A DNA stretch of 34,361 nt from Pleurotus djamor (GCA_029747585.1 JAPEVF010000490.1:1-34361); one strand, 5' to 3'. Shown: positions 11,831 through 24,119, numbered from the stretch's first letter. Translations and numbers: made by a program. Notes: generated from the letters alone by a model not told the origin.

Positions 11831-14190
11831 GTATGCCTATTCTCTCGACCAAATGTACGAACTTGTCAGCCAGCCCACGATTCAATATTCAATATTCAGG
11901 GTCTACTCCTGGCATAGCTCGGCACAGCGGACTCGATCGCCGACTAGCGCCGGTCTTTGCTTCCACCACCATCCACGTCTTCATAGTTTTTCGTTGTTCT
12001 TGCGCTGTATACCCTCTCAATCTATGCTATGTATGCTCTATGACACGCAGAACGAGCCTTGCTAGCATTGCTAGTAGGGGCGCTCAATCGTCTCGGACTC
12101 TCGGCTTTTCCTCATCACTCGAACCAAACTCGAACGCACAACGATTCCTACCCTACGCTGTGACTGCCATCGTTTCTCTGCGAAGAACTCAACGATAGAG
12201 CCAATATCAACTAAGTAGGTCCTTCCTCTGTCATCGCTCTCCACCTTTTCATCGTGCTAACCGGCTCCACCCGACCCCCAGTTGTTCTCGACCTCGTCGA
12301 CCTCGGACGCTGTTCGCGCACTCCGCTGCTCGATGCAACGCATACGCTCTGGATTTGACGGAAGCGGCTGAGATGTAAGGGTGCTTTAGGATTGGACTGA
12401 GAGGAAAAGGTGGGGAGGTTGAGCAGGGTTTGCCAGACGATGAAGCTGAAGACGGACATCCATTTACTACCCCTACTCCTCGATTTTCCGGCCCTTCAAA
12501 CATACGAACATCGACCCCAGCGGCGAGAAGAATCACGGCTATCCGTCTCACTAAACCATTTATTTCATCGATGCTCCCATGCTCCAGGCTTCGCGCCAGA
12601 CCGTTGCCAACACCGTTTCGCCCAACTCCACCCGCCGTCTAGCAATTTTCGCATGGACATCCAACCCATCGACGCTCTACTTTCTCTTTTCCCTTCGCGC
12701 CTCCGACTCTCATATACAACGCCAGCGCACCAGCAACGGTATACCCATCATTGACAGTGATATACGCTGGTACGAAGGTCGGGAATCCCCGCTAGTCAAC
12801 CCTACCCTCTCAAATCTTCCCATCCCGAGGAACGACCTTGTCAATCCCTTGCCTCTCAATCAACTCACACTGTCAACAACGACATGACCTGTGTCCAGCT
12901 GTCTCACTTCAGTCTTCGCCGCCGTCGCAGTCTCATCCCTACCAACGTCTACCGCCGTCACATCAGACCATCCCTCCACACGTCTTTTTCGTCCCAACTG
13001 CCCTCGTTCACGATGACGATGACCCTTTGCATATACGCCCATGCGTAAACGTAGCAGTCGCGCTCGATGCAAGAGGGAATACGGCCAGCCTCTAGCTCCC
13101 TGCAGGCTGGTCCCGTCTGTCACCCCTAATCAAAACCAAGCCATCTCAGCCGCAGCCGCATTCCCCTTCCCACTCCAACCGTGTCCCACATCCGTCCCTA
13201 AGCCTATTTCCAACCCCAATACCCAGTCACCGCTCAGAATGAGAGTCAGCTTCGTGCTGTCACTGTTCGTCCCCACCATCGTCTGCGACGACAAGCGTAC
13301 GCTACGGTTTCACGATTAGGTGGTACGGCGTCGGTGCGATCTGGACACGAGCTGTGGCTGACGACTTAGAGGGGATTTACCTACGTGGTGGCGAAGAACA
13401 AGCTCAATTACATCGCTGTGATCATCATCTCCATCGTCTCCAAGCCTGCGCTAATACGACATGTCACGAAAAAAGCAAGGTAGGCTCTGCTTTCCTCCTC
13501 CGCACCTTCTTCTGCTCTGTCACGGAGTGCTGATGGTTTTCTTGACTTCGCAGCTACCGGGATTCGACCACCCCAACTCCAGGATATCCTATGTCCCCCA
13601 ATTCAAAGCCTGCTTTCCCCCTGCTGTCCAGCTTTGTTTTTCCTTATCCGATGGGTCGCGCTGGAGGTGTTGTTGGGAGGTCGTGAACGCGGCTTACTCG
13701 AGCTGGAGGGCAATGAAGGAGAGGAGGGAGGACACGAGGGCGAGGAGTAGGAATGATCCCATACGATATGGTGTTGGAGAAGAAGGAAGAGGAGAACTCG
13801 ATGAAGATGTTTTGAATCATTTCTCGGCTGCATGCAAGCACGTTGCTCAACATCGATCCTTGGACGATGGCTCTTGGCTCTCCCTCTCGTCGACATTCAC
13901 GCTGAATGCTAGCGAAAGCGTTCCTCCCATCCGCTTTATTCCATGTTGCACTCGTGCTTCCCAAGAAAATCACATCACTTCCGTTCGAGCGGGTCGGAGC
14001 ATGAAGTGGATACCCTTTGTCTTCGCTCGCTCACTGGAGCAGAAGGCAGAAGGCTAGAAGGAGACGACGAAGACCGTGTTGTGATTGAGTAGACTGTACC
14101 TACCGTCTACAAGCAAGGGAGGAGGAGAAGAGGGAAGGATGGATGAACATGGCTGCGGAGTCATAACACTGTTGTTGGTCATTTACCGGT
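11831..14190 (+). repeat. right arm of a degenerate inverted repeat (decayed paralogous gene)
   Basis: Plus-strand counterpart of 4205-6933. The longest coherent coding stretch is about 12570-12885 (with FAWTSNPSTLYFLFSLR and LVNPLPLNQLT), followed by a stop at a place conserved in the other arm. Further stretches are around 13070-13130 (EYGQPLAPCRLVPSVTP) and 13461-14057 (198 aa, ending RSLEQKAEG then TAG). In the region matching the SFLCEELIDKINPEF exon of the left arm, this copy reads SFLCEELNDRANIN and then a stop beside a GTAGGT donor. I read both arms as relics of one unrecognised multi-exon gene; this copy keeps more open frame. Confidence 0.5.
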
Positions 14191-15021
14191 TACCATTGTA
14201 CCCAACGCGTTCATCCGATCATGTTCATTGTCACCGCTTGTCTTGGTCAGCTCCTCTCTTCTCTTCTCTCGTGAGCTGCTACTGATCGCTTTCTCAACCT
14301 AATAGCTGTCGAAAATACGGGTACAACAGTCTTGCTCTCTCTGCTGTCCATGATCTTCCTTGTCGCCGCTATGACTTGTGAAAGCATTCCTCCCCAGCTC
14401 TCCCCAAAGTGCGAAGTTGTGTCCGACCGTTCACCAAACGATTTCGTCCACGACTCCCCCACTCGTAGCGACCGGCTGCATCCGAAGCTACATCCCTTCA
14501 CCATCGCTTGACATTCCATCGTATTTTTCACGACGTTGACATTCATACGCTCGCTGCTTGGTCACCGATTATGGCCTCTCTCATATGGAGGTCTCTTCGA
14601 TGGATTATGTGGACGCTTGGTAGAAAGATGCGCGTTTAATTGTATAAGTTGAAGCATACTCTATCGCGGCTAGTGACCATCGTTGTCATTAGCCAATTTG
14701 TGTAGACATCTACGGATGATGTCACGGGATGAACTTGGTTTCTGAGATCGCACATACGTGTTCGAGATCAGCGTCACTAAGTCCGTTCTCGTTCATCCTC
14801 TCACACATTCCGCCTTGTAGGTATTTTCGGCAATTTGATACAACCATCATTGACCGCGAGGTCAGTAGCAGTCCAATGGTGATAGATCATGTTGGGTTTT
14901 CAATTCCTTGATTGACGCAAAGTCATCAGTTTCTGATGACTCCTTGTGAGCATTTGGTATAAGAAGTAGATGATCTCACCGCCGTGCCCGCGAGTCCTTC
15001 GATTCCGCGCCTGGTAGCTCT
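14191..15021. other. intergenic interval before the second DUF6534-type gene
   Basis: No supported gene. At 14921-14941 there is a near-perfect hairpin with 9-bp arms (AGTCATCAG, loop TTT, CTGATGACT). Its arms contain the same CATCAG hexamer that begins both transposon ends. Confidence 0.45.
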
Positions 15022-16694
15022 ATGCCTGTACCCTCTCTAGACTCAGCTGATGCGTACACTCCGCTCAATCCCTTGTCAAAGTAGGCGATGTATCTATCTG
15101 AAAGGTCCATTCGGCCAGCTCACATCGTTTTCAGAGACTTTCCTTACTTCTTTGGCTTAGCGTGTAGCCTTGTACTTTATGGGGTACTTTATTCCATTCC
15201 ATTCCACCTCAGTGTCCTTTTTCCGCGCTGACATTCTGCTCCTCTTATTGCTAGACATTGACTGGCCAAGTACGTTGACTGAACTCGCTCCGTTGACACC
15301 AGACTTGTCACTCATTACGAAGGGTGTCAGATCATCACGAATTTCAGGCTCTTTCCAAAGTAGGGTGCACGATGAGTGCTTTTTTGAAATTGAGAATCTG
15401 ATACAAACTCGACTGTAGTGATAAAATTTCTATACGTATCATGGTGCGCAGAGCGTCTGATATTTACTGGGTACTGGGATCTCCAATGCTGACTGTACCG
15501 CAGACCCTGTACATCCTTGTTGCAGAGACAGTTCTTACGGCCTACGACACCTGGTACATCGGAAATCAACTCATTCAGCAGACACGAAGTGCTATCGTTG
15601 ACGTAGGGCCTTCTCATGCATCGTACACTGACCGTGAGTACAACCGTAACTTGTCACTTTCTTGAACCACCTCATGAGATCCAGTCATCCGCATCCGTAT
15701 GTCTACCCAATGACGCTCACGTTTCCACTGAACTTGTATTCCTCCCACCTGGGTCAGACTCAATACTGACTGTAAGCAAAGCATCATCACTGATTATACC
15801 GGACATATGTCCAATTTGAGGATGTTACTCAGACCGTCGTATCCACACCCGTGCAGTTCTACTATGCATGGCGTCTCAGTGCCCTTCAAGCTTCCAAAAT
15901 TGTCATCGTTCTCATCCCTTTATTTTCCCTGGTTTCTTTCGGTATCTTTCCGGTCCCCTTCCACCATTCTCTCTTACTCAAACTTTTGCCACAGTCAGTG
16001 CTGTCACAGCTGCCTTTGTTGCTCCTCGAGGTGTTTTCCCCGTTATCATCAGCTCGGACGCAGCGGATCCAAGTATCGCACCAATCTCCCCAGCCTCGCT
16101 CTTGGCGGTGTTGGCGCCGACATTCATTTGGCTGGCTTCCTCAACGTTAGCGGATTTGCTGATAACTGGGGGGACTACATATGTATTGGTAAGGCTTGTG
16201 CAGCTTTTGTGACTATCTGATTATCGTCTCACTGGGGNAAAAAAATCCGTAGGTTCACTCTAAAACTGGACTGCGACGCACAGATGCCGTCGTCACCAGA
16301 ATTGTCCATTGCCAGTCATTTCCACTCCACGATCCCATGAATTACGCTGAAGTCATTTCAAAACAGTGACCGTTGAGACGGGACTACTCACATCCATCTG
16401 TATAGTCTTTGAGATCCTTTTCTTTCTCTTCCAATATGTGGGTACCGCAATGCTGTCATGTTGCGTTTTCTCGGATTGACGGGGTTTCAATTTCAAATTT
16501 CATGTCTAATCTTACCGCAGGAAGGCATCATCGGCGGTACCAAGGAAATTAACTTTAACAGATTCACCTACTACGTTATTCCATACCTGATTCTTTCAAA
16601 GTTCTACGCAAACATGCTGCTTGTATCACTCAATGCTCGGGATCGGTGGAGATTGATTTTGGAGGTAGAACCGACTTGTGATGGGACACAGTAG
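15022..16694 (+). CDS. DUF6534-type multi-pass membrane protein, copy 2 (316 aa, 13 exons)
   Basis: Exons: 15022-15080, 15135-15183, 15255-15269, 15331-15359, 15419-15443, 15504-15633, 15685-15696, 15758-15771, 15821-15941, 15995-16188, 16253-16310, 16367-16437, 16521-16694. They join in phase into 951 nt. The protein is a chain of hydrophobic helices with family motifs FRLFPND (about residue 45), VQFYYAWRL, STLADLLITGG (about 200-210), SKTGLRRTD, ETGLLTS (about 239) and KFYANMLLVSLNAR (about 286-299). It is probably an integral membrane protein; its role is unknown. Several exons are very short (12, 14 and 15 nt), which argues for a real, maintained splice pattern because the paralog on the other strand has the same lengths. 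The intron at 16311-16366 starts with GC (GCCAGT) where the paralog has GT. The ambiguous base at 16238 lies in an intron. Transposon A is inserted 345 bp downstream. Confidence 0.8.
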
Positions 16695-17039
16695 CGTAAT
16701 ATAGCGTATGGAGTATCTCTGACTGAAGAATTATTAATTACGACTCAATGCTGCTCGTTTCGATATGAGAAGAGTTGGCGTAGGTATAGAGTGCCGCCAC
16801 TGGCGGCGGATCGTTTGTACGGGAAGGGGGCTTTCAGGGGGGCACTGCTGGCTATCAAGTGACCAGTTGCAGAGTCACCGAGAGAAACGAGACGACAGGA
16901 ACGCGCGCGCGTGCTCTACTCTAGAGTCGAGCAAAAGTAGAAGTCCGTTGAGCGGTTGAATGGGGATATTCAAATATTCAACGTTTCAATTTTCAAGGCG
17001 CAGGGGAAGGGGAAGGGGGTTACACGAAGAGATTGTGTG
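16695..17039. other. intergenic flank of transposon A
   Basis: No gene. Contains GCCGCCACTGGCGGC (a 7-bp-arm palindrome near 16793), the ACTCTAGAGT palindrome at about 16918, a CG-alternating run near 16902 and ends in the TG target-site copy at 17038-17039. Confidence 0.5.
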
Positions 17040-17054
17040 CATCAGCAAATCGTC
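17040..17054 (+). repeat. left terminal inverted repeat of element A
   Basis: CATCAGCAAATCGTC; exact inverse of 24318-24332. Similarity drops right after position 15. Confidence 0.8.
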
Positions 17055-17319
17055 GAGCGTATGGATGATGTGGCGCCACACCTACCATAACTTCCAGACA
17101 GCCACAACTTGTGCCTGGCGCCAACTTTGTGTCGCGGCAACACAACATTGACACAGCTCCCACAGCTAGGCCACTCGAGTTCGCTATGGCACCACTCTGA
17201 GACACAGTCCAACACAACTTATATTTTATTCGCATTTCTACTGTACTACCACCACCTGCGCTACCACCACCCGCGCCATTTTGAGCTAGGCCATATGTAT
17301 GTATCAATTCAACGAACAG

Positions 17320-19924
17320 TTAGTCACGAATATTTGCACGACTGTCAGTGACGTAGAGGTGCTCGTTTTCTTCGTCCGAGTCATCGTCCTCCGCGGCGGC
17401 AGAACCCCGCTTTTTGACATACGGCGAGACAGCTACCATGATTTCTTTCCACTTCTCGCTCGAAATGTTCATGGTGGAACGCACATATCGAGCCGCCTTC
17501 CCTCCCCATTCATTGTCACTGAACTGGTTATTTTCTTCTACCCCAGCTCTCCAATTTCCGAGAGCACGCTCGACCTAATGTTTGCCGGCAGCCGACTTTG
17601 AATTTGGTTCCATGTAATCAGGGTATACAAGATCACTCACCGCAACCGCCGTAAGCGCTAACGCACCAATGGGGTAGGTGGATTCATCCTCCTTGCTCTT
17701 GATGGTCCGATTGATGTGGCATGCGAACGTTGCGAGGATGAGCGGGTTCAACCAAGCGGCACGATAGCCCTCCTATGCAGGACAAGTTAATCAAGGTCAC
17801 CATGCACGAACACACCGCACCCACCTTCTCGTCTGGATACTTATACAGGAATCGGCTACTCCCATCTTTGATGTGGAGAAGCAACCCCTTAACTTCTTCT
17901 TCGATCTCCTCTTTACCCAGCCCTGCAAAGTATTCTCGAATCACCTTCAACGCCGTCTTTCCGAATGAAGAGCGCCAGGTTCGGAGTGCGGTACCGGCCT
18001 GTACGACAAAGGTAGCTGATAATTGGGCGTCTGAAAAGGGACCAGACAACTTACAACATCACGTATAGCTTCATGTTCCGCCTTGTCCCCGACATGGGGC
18101 AAGTTTTGACGCCATAAGTCCATGATGACTGTTTCGAACTGGGGATGGCTATTGGCGCTGAATGGCTTGCGAAGGGAGCCGGCCCAATTGAACATCAAGG
18201 GAAGGATGCGGCCTTGCCAAACCTTAGTGTCTGCCGCCGCGTGATCCCGGTCGAAAGGCAGAGATGCAGTTGTGTATGGTTCCTTCTTGACTTGTTTTGT
18301 ATTACTGTTGGTGCTAGACTGCGTCTTAGGCTTCGCCACCGAAAGTGCAATTCCCATCTAAGAGAGGACAATGAAGAATAGCAAATAATCATAGAGAACT
18401 AGTTGTCAACATACCTGGCTGGTAGAACGCACCGCCGAAGCCACACCAATAGCTTTCTGAGACACTGATGCATGAGCGGCCGATAGGCGAGCAGAGCCAG
18501 GCTTGGGGACAAGTCCACCAGTCAGGCTGGGAGAGGCTCTAGGAGCTTGAGTAGCGTCGATGTGGGCCGCGAGCTCGAGGACCTTAGCTTTCGCTGGAGA
18601 GCAACTTTGAGTGGTGATGCGGAAAGGAGTGAATTCAACCTGCCTTGTCCTGCATACGCATCAAAAGGCTCTTCGTCGCCATCATGATCGTTCACGTTGG
18701 TGGGAACAGTCGCACGAGCCTGGGAGTTGTTACCTACGCCGCGGGGTTTAGCGGCTTTGCCACCTGGAACAATCAGTGATTGCCGGGGGAAATAGAGAGG
18801 TCGTAAGCGGAAGCAAATTTTCTCATGTAAGTCAACTCACCAGATGCCACCGCCTTCCAACCTGCCCTCAACGCACCCACTGGCAGCTGGACACTTCGGT
18901 TGCGCTTTGTTGTGCTGCTATAAACAGTCCTCAGAAGTCAGCGCGCTTCCTACTTGGCTCATAGGATGCAGGTACTCACGTTCCCTCAGCATCTCCATCA
19001 TCAGCGCTGTCGAGACTCATCTTGCGTTTCCCTTGTGCAGTTTTACTTCCTGTGTCTGCTACGTCTTCCATGGCCATCAGGCCATCCCTGCGGACCCTCT
19101 CACTAACAATGGCACGGAAGGAGGCCCTTGCCTCTACCTTTGACATACCGTTCTATAAGTGAAGCGAGTAAGTTGAACATCTACATTTGTCATACAGCGT
19201 GTACTTACCTTCTTTTTGATAGGGACCTGCTTGAAGGAATCCTCCCCGTCAGGATCATCGGAGAGTTCATAAGTATCATCCCGGCCTGCGAAAGTCGCTT
19301 CCTCCGAGTCCGAGTCTTGATGACTTGCGGGGGGAACATAATCCTCATCGTCCTCCCCAGGCCTAAGGTCATTGTCCCACTCGTCCAGCTCGTTTGGGAT
19401 GGACAAGGGCTCTGAGTGTTCGCGATCCCCAGAGCTATTGATGTCCTCTTCCATCTCTAGGTCCATCTCGACGTCGTCGTGGCTTGCAACCTGTAAATGA
19501 CAGAATGTTGAGACAAGCGTTCAATGATACTGGTGGGTAGTGCAGCCTACATACCATATACAGATCTGGTCGGGTTGCTGAACTCTCCTTAGCCTGATAC
19601 CCTGCGCGAGAACTGCTCTCGAGCGTCGCGATCGCATCGATCCTCTCCTTGTTTCGGCGCATCACCTCTTCTTTTGCAAGAAGCTGCGCTTGAATCTTGG
19701 CCGAGAGATCGTGTTCAATTTCTTCGGCGGTACGTCTCTTTGTTGTGTAGCGGTTGTGAATTTCACCTGGATGGGCATCCTGATTTTTTTTCCTAGTTGT
19801 TGGGCGTTCATAGCCTATCGCATCGTCAGTGACTACTTGCTTGCGAGGAGGAGCCTTTGCTTTCGCCGCTGGTAGACTGTCCGTGGTCGGATTTTTGTTT
19901 GCAGCNTTTTTTTCGTGGTGGCAT
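17320..19924 (-). CDS. transposon-borne DUF6532-like accessory protein, element A (about 687 aa, 10 exons)
   Basis: Exons: 19924-19555, 19490-19209, 19152-18980, 18917-18841, 18763-18644, 18593-18415, 18357-18055, 17998-17825, 17772-17641, 17574-17320; all phases agree (2064 nt, leaving out the N at 19906). The N-terminus is basic (MPPRKK, KAPPRKQ) and is followed by a charged helix with coiled-coil character (about 75-115) and an acidic region. The C-terminal 250 or so residues form a globular domain: TWRSSFGKTALKVIREYFAG, WLNPLILATFACHI, GALALTAVAVERALGNW and an FSDNEWGGK stretch. This layout resembles Agaricomycete DUF6532 proteins. One intron (18643-18594) has a GC donor. It starts 127 bp from the transposase and is transcribed away from it. 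A nuclear, DNA- or chromatin-binding helper of transposition is my inference; no known enzyme motif is visible. Confidence 0.75.
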
Positions 19925-20051
19925 GTTGAACTTCGACGTTGTGGTTCAAAGTTTTTCAAATTGTGGATGAAAATTTCAAACTCACTGCGTTTCGGGTCTT
20001 CCCGAACCTTCACTACTCTCTCTCCTTGAGTCTTGACCCAACATCAACCAA
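19925..20051. promoter_or_regulatory. divergent promoter region of element A
   Basis: 127 bp between the two start codons of the head-to-head accessory and transposase genes. It must hold the 5' leaders and core promoters of both, which suggests joint regulation. No clear TATA box was seen. Confidence 0.5.
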
Positions 20052-23000
20052 ATGCTTCGACGGCTACATTGCCCACACCCAGGATGCGCTAAATCGTGTC
20101 GAGGAACAGCCGCGCTGACAAAACATGTTCGCTACAAGCATTCACAGGCAAATCGTGTCTCAAGAACACCTTCCCCGCCTCCAAACCCTGCGCCAGCCTT
20201 GCAACCAAACTCTCCAGGTGCTTCATCCACCGCACAACCTGAGGATGACCTGCCTGAGCCTCCCCCTCANTTTATCACCTCCTCCCGAAGACCCTGAACC
20301 CAGACCAAGGACAACGCCGAGTCGGATCCGCCATCCCCATCTNCAGAGGAGACATATGCAATGCTGAAGGCCACTGGATCCCATCTAATTCCCAGCCACC
20401 ACCTGCAGATGTCACTGATAACCCTTGGGCGCCGTTCGATGACAAAGCTCAGTTTGAGCTGGCCGATCTCCTGTATCGGAAGGTGAGTACTCTGTATACT
20501 GGTATCTTCTCTACATTTTGCTCATTCGAGTCTTCGACTCCAGGTCGAAATGTCTGCGACGAACCAAGATGACCTCTTCTCCATCCTTCAGGAAATGAAC
20601 GAAGCCCATGGTCATTCAGCACCATTCCAGAGCAAAAAGGATATGTATAGCAAGATTGATGCGATACCCCTCGGAGATGTCCCATGGAAGCGCATCTACG
20701 CCCGATTTCCTGGCGTTGTCACTGAGGATGATGCTGAATGGAAAAAGGATGTCCACGAAATTTGGTACCGCAATCCAGATACGGTTCTACGCAATATGTT
20801 GTCCAATCCCGATTTTGACGGCGAGTTCGATTATTCCCCTTATGTCGAGCTGGATAAGGATGGACAACGGTGCTGGACCGACTTCATGTCTGCCAACTAT
20901 GCTTGGGAGCAGAGTGTGAGTTACTTTTGTCTCGATGTGCTTACAACTCTTTCTTATTGATCATTTCCCTCTCTAGACGGCTGTGTACAATGCAAATCCG
21001 GCCGAGACAGACGGCGCGATGTTCGTGCCAATTATTACTGGGTCTGATAAGACCACAGTGTCGGTTGCAACTGGCCAGGTGGAATATCACCCTGGTTATA
21101 TCTCGATCGGGAACATTCACAACAATGTTCGTCGCACGCATCGCAATGCCGTGGTACCTTTCATCTTCTTCCCAATACCACCAGGTAAGTGTCCGAGTCC
21201 TTTTCTGTGTTTGCCAGTTCACTGACTCGTTTCAAAGGTGCTCGAAAATATGACAATGATCCCCAATTTCGGGCCTTCAAGAAGCAGCTCCACCATCATG
21301 CGTTATCGGCTGTCCTTAGCCACATCAAGGATGCGATGTCGGTACCAGTCGTACGACGATGCCCTGATGGCCATTTCCGTCGAGTGATTTTCGGTATTGG
21401 ACCTGTCATTTCTGATTACCCCGAACAAGTTCTTCAATCCGGAATTGTTCAAGGCTGGTGTCCCAAGTGAGTTCCATCCTCTTCGACTGTTTTGTATCTC
21501 AGGCTCTGAGCTTTTGTCAAGATGTACAGCCCTACCTCAAGATCTCGATAATCGCGCAGATGCAGTGCCGCGAAGCCGTGAGTATACAGACGGGCTCGTT
21601 GAGCTGTATGCAGATGATCCCGAATTTCTACGTGACATGTTCGGCATTGATAGCACTGTTGTTGTGAGTTTTTATATGGTCTGTCCTGCTGCAGTACCTT
21701 GTATCGTTGACAATCGTTATTTTCAGCCGTTTACAAACGATTTCCCCATGGCTGATATCCACGAAATCCTCTCCCCGGATCTACTCCATCAAGTGATCAA
21801 GGGGACGTTCAAGGACCACCTTGTTGAGTGGGTGCTGCAATATCTAGTACAGGAACATGGGAAAACTCGCGGCGAAGCTATCATGGATATTATTGATCAG
21901 CGGTAGGTCTCAAATGTTCACGATACTTGTTTTGAGCCTGACAAGAGGTTTTCGCATCCAGCATCGCAGCGGTCCCTCCCTTTCCCGGTCTCCGTCACTT
22001 TCCGCAGGGGCGTAGATTCAAGCAATGGACCGGCGATGATTCCAAGGCCCTCATGAAGGTACGATATAATCTTGATTCCTTGAGCTCCATGTGAATGACT
22101 GTAACAAGGTATACCTGCCCGTATTGTTGGACTATGTTCCCCTTGAAGTTCTCAAAACATTCTCGTCGTTTCTCGACTTCTGCTATCTTGCTCGGCGAAC
22201 ACGTTTTAACGAGACCACTCTGGCCGACCTTGATACACGGCTGCGAGACTTTCAGGCCCATCGGGAGATATTTCGGACAGAGGGTGTTCGTAGTAACTTT
22301 TCACTTCCCCGCCAACATGCCCTCATGCATTATCGCTACTCCATTCAACGTTTCGGAGCTCCATATGGCCTTTGCTCCTCAATCACCGAATCTCGCCACA
22401 TCACCGCAGTGAAAAAGCCTTGGCGCCGTTCAAACCGCTATAACGCGCTGGGACAAATGCTCTTGACCAACCAACGGCTCGACAAACTCCACGCTTTGCG
22501 TACACAACTGGTGGCACAAGGCCTCTTAGCTCCAACTCATGACAAGCCAGTGCCTCCCAAGGCAGTCCCAGCCGATGATGACGATAACGATGGCGCCGCA
22601 GTTGATGACATGGTGCAAGGCTCCGTGGTCCTTGCGAAACGACGTTGTAAGTGAATCCTGGATCTTGAGGAGAATAATAATACTTAAAGACTCCCGTTCA
22701 GCTACACTCTACCCTGAAGACCTTGATGCACTCGCAACATTTACTGGTATCCCCAACCTTCGCCTTCTTACGCAGCGCCTGCTCTACGATCAACTCCAGC
22801 CAGAGAGCTTTCTCCCCGCCGAAGCAATACCGGACCATGATCTCCCCTTTATATACTCATCTGTTTCTTGCTTCCCCTCCGCCGTTGCAACATTTTATGC
22901 TCCTAGTGACCTTTCTGGTCGTTATGGAATGTACTCCGAACGTATCCGTTGCAATCCAAACTGGCTTAAGCAAGGTCCCCGATACGACTGTGCTTTCGTG

Positions 23001-23366
23001 GTCGAGGACGATTCGAAGCCCGGCCTGCTCGGAATGAGTGTTGTCCGGCTGCGGCTACTCTTTTCCTTTACATACGAAGGTACAACATATCCATGCGCAG
23101 CAGTGGAGTGGTTCAAACCAGTGGGGGAGCAGCCTGAGTCAACAACAGGCCTATGGGTTGTCGAGCCTCATCTGCAAGGGCGGCGGCAGGTCCCTTACAC
23201 TTCTGTGATCCATGTAAACAGCATTCTTCGTGCAGCCCACCTCATCCCTGTCTTCCCCGCACAACCACTTCCTTCGCGATTCAAGTACCAGTATACCCTT
23301 GACTCCTTTCAGAGCTTCTTTGTTAACAAGTACATTGATTACCATGCGTTCGAGTTGTTATCTTAG
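20052..23366 (+). CDS. Plavaka-type transposase, element A (about 951 aa, 9 exons)
   Basis: Exons: 20052-20482, 20544-20915, 20977-21184, 21238-21466, 21522-21663, 21727-21902, 21962-22058, 22109-22646, 22702-23366. The joined frame is open (2856 nt) if the N bases at 20270 and 20343 are dropped. An N-terminal C2H2 finger (C7, C12, H25, H30) is followed by a Pro-rich linker and the RNase H-like transposase core. Candidate catalytic residues: D291 in GSDKT, D396 in SDYPEQ and E645 in SITES. A CPKC pair (411-414) and PDLLHQVIKGTFKDHLVEW are further family marks. The C-terminal module (about 730-951) contains VEWFKP and RAAHLIPVF and is shared with the element B enzyme. It probably binds the element ends and catalyses cut-and-paste transposition in the nucleus. 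It shows no disabling mutation. Confidence 0.88.
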
Positions 23367-23464
23367 TAATTGAAATATATCAGAGAAATTGGTTTGATTG
23401 TTCCGCGAGACATGATGGTATGAAAGTAATCGAGGAAAGATACATGGCAGAGTAGAGTTAGCAG

Positions 23465-24119
23465 CTAAACCGGGGTAAACTGTTCTTCATCAACGGCACG
23501 CTTGAAACGATCCAACGCAATCATCAACATGAGAGCCAATTGAAACCTGTTGAGTTGACCTAATGTACTCGTATCAGCCAGGGCGGAGGGAGGGTAGATG
23601 ATTTACTCACTACCACCCGAGAGAAGCATGCAGACAACATAGATCATCGTCGCCTCCACATTGTCAAACTCGGCCATACGCGAGCGCAAAATTTGGCGAA
23701 ACGCGTCACAATTGGCGTAAACCAACGCCAGCTCCATCTCAATTGGGAAAAGGCCTGAGTGCGGGTGTGGCATCAGAGGAGGGGAAGATGCTGGCCCTCC
23801 GGCACCAACATCAGTTGTTGCGCGGCCCTCACTGGCACCTGAGGCCGAGGGCTCAGTCGGGGAGTTGCGGAGTTGAGAGCAGGCATCACACAGCTCCAGG
23901 ACTATTTGAGACCGTGATGTGCATGATTAGCATGAGTATTGATATCCATTAAAAGTGATGTAACGTACTAGAGCCTGACGTGGGGAGCCGACCAGCTTGC
24001 TGCGCTCGAGAAAGAGCAAAGACAATGGATACAAGGCAAGACTTGGGGTGATTGGTCGCAGTCGGATTATTCAAAGGATCGGGGATCACAGGTGTCTGCC
24101 GCGTAGGTGAGGAAGACAT
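23465..24119 (-). CDS. small third gene of element A, unknown function (178 aa, 3 exons)
   Basis: Exons 24119-23969, 23901-23611 and 23559-23465 (151, 291 and 95 nt) join in phase. The introns are 67 and 51 nt with GTACGT and GTGAGT donors and AG acceptors. The N-terminal part is polar and Pro/Ser-rich (MSSSPTRQTPVIPDPLNN) with a helix around FALSRAQQAG. The middle is a Ser/Gly/Pro linker. The C-terminal third is a likely helical bundle: MELALVYANCDAFRQILRSR, a hydrophobic MIYVVCMLLSGG and LNRFQLALMLMIALDRFKR. I do not recognise it. It is convergent with the transposase (98 bp between stops) and lies inside the element's inverted repeats, so it moves with it. Element B has no room for an equivalent. 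Confidence 0.7.

Noticed and set aside
15697..15757. Stop codons in the plus-strand DUF6534-type gene when 15685-15771 is read as one exon
   Set aside because: A GTATGT donor and a TCAG acceptor define an intron here, leaving 12- and 14-nt micro-exons whose lengths match the paralog.
19435..20013. A longer minus-strand frame extending upstream of the accessory gene start
   Set aside because: It reads through the N at 19906 from a different frame; with that base left out, the ATG at 19924 begins the proper protein.
22539..22701. An upstream extension of the last transposase A exon as a separate gene
   Set aside because: It overlaps the previous exon in another frame; the acceptor before 22702 joins the exon in phase to the transposase.
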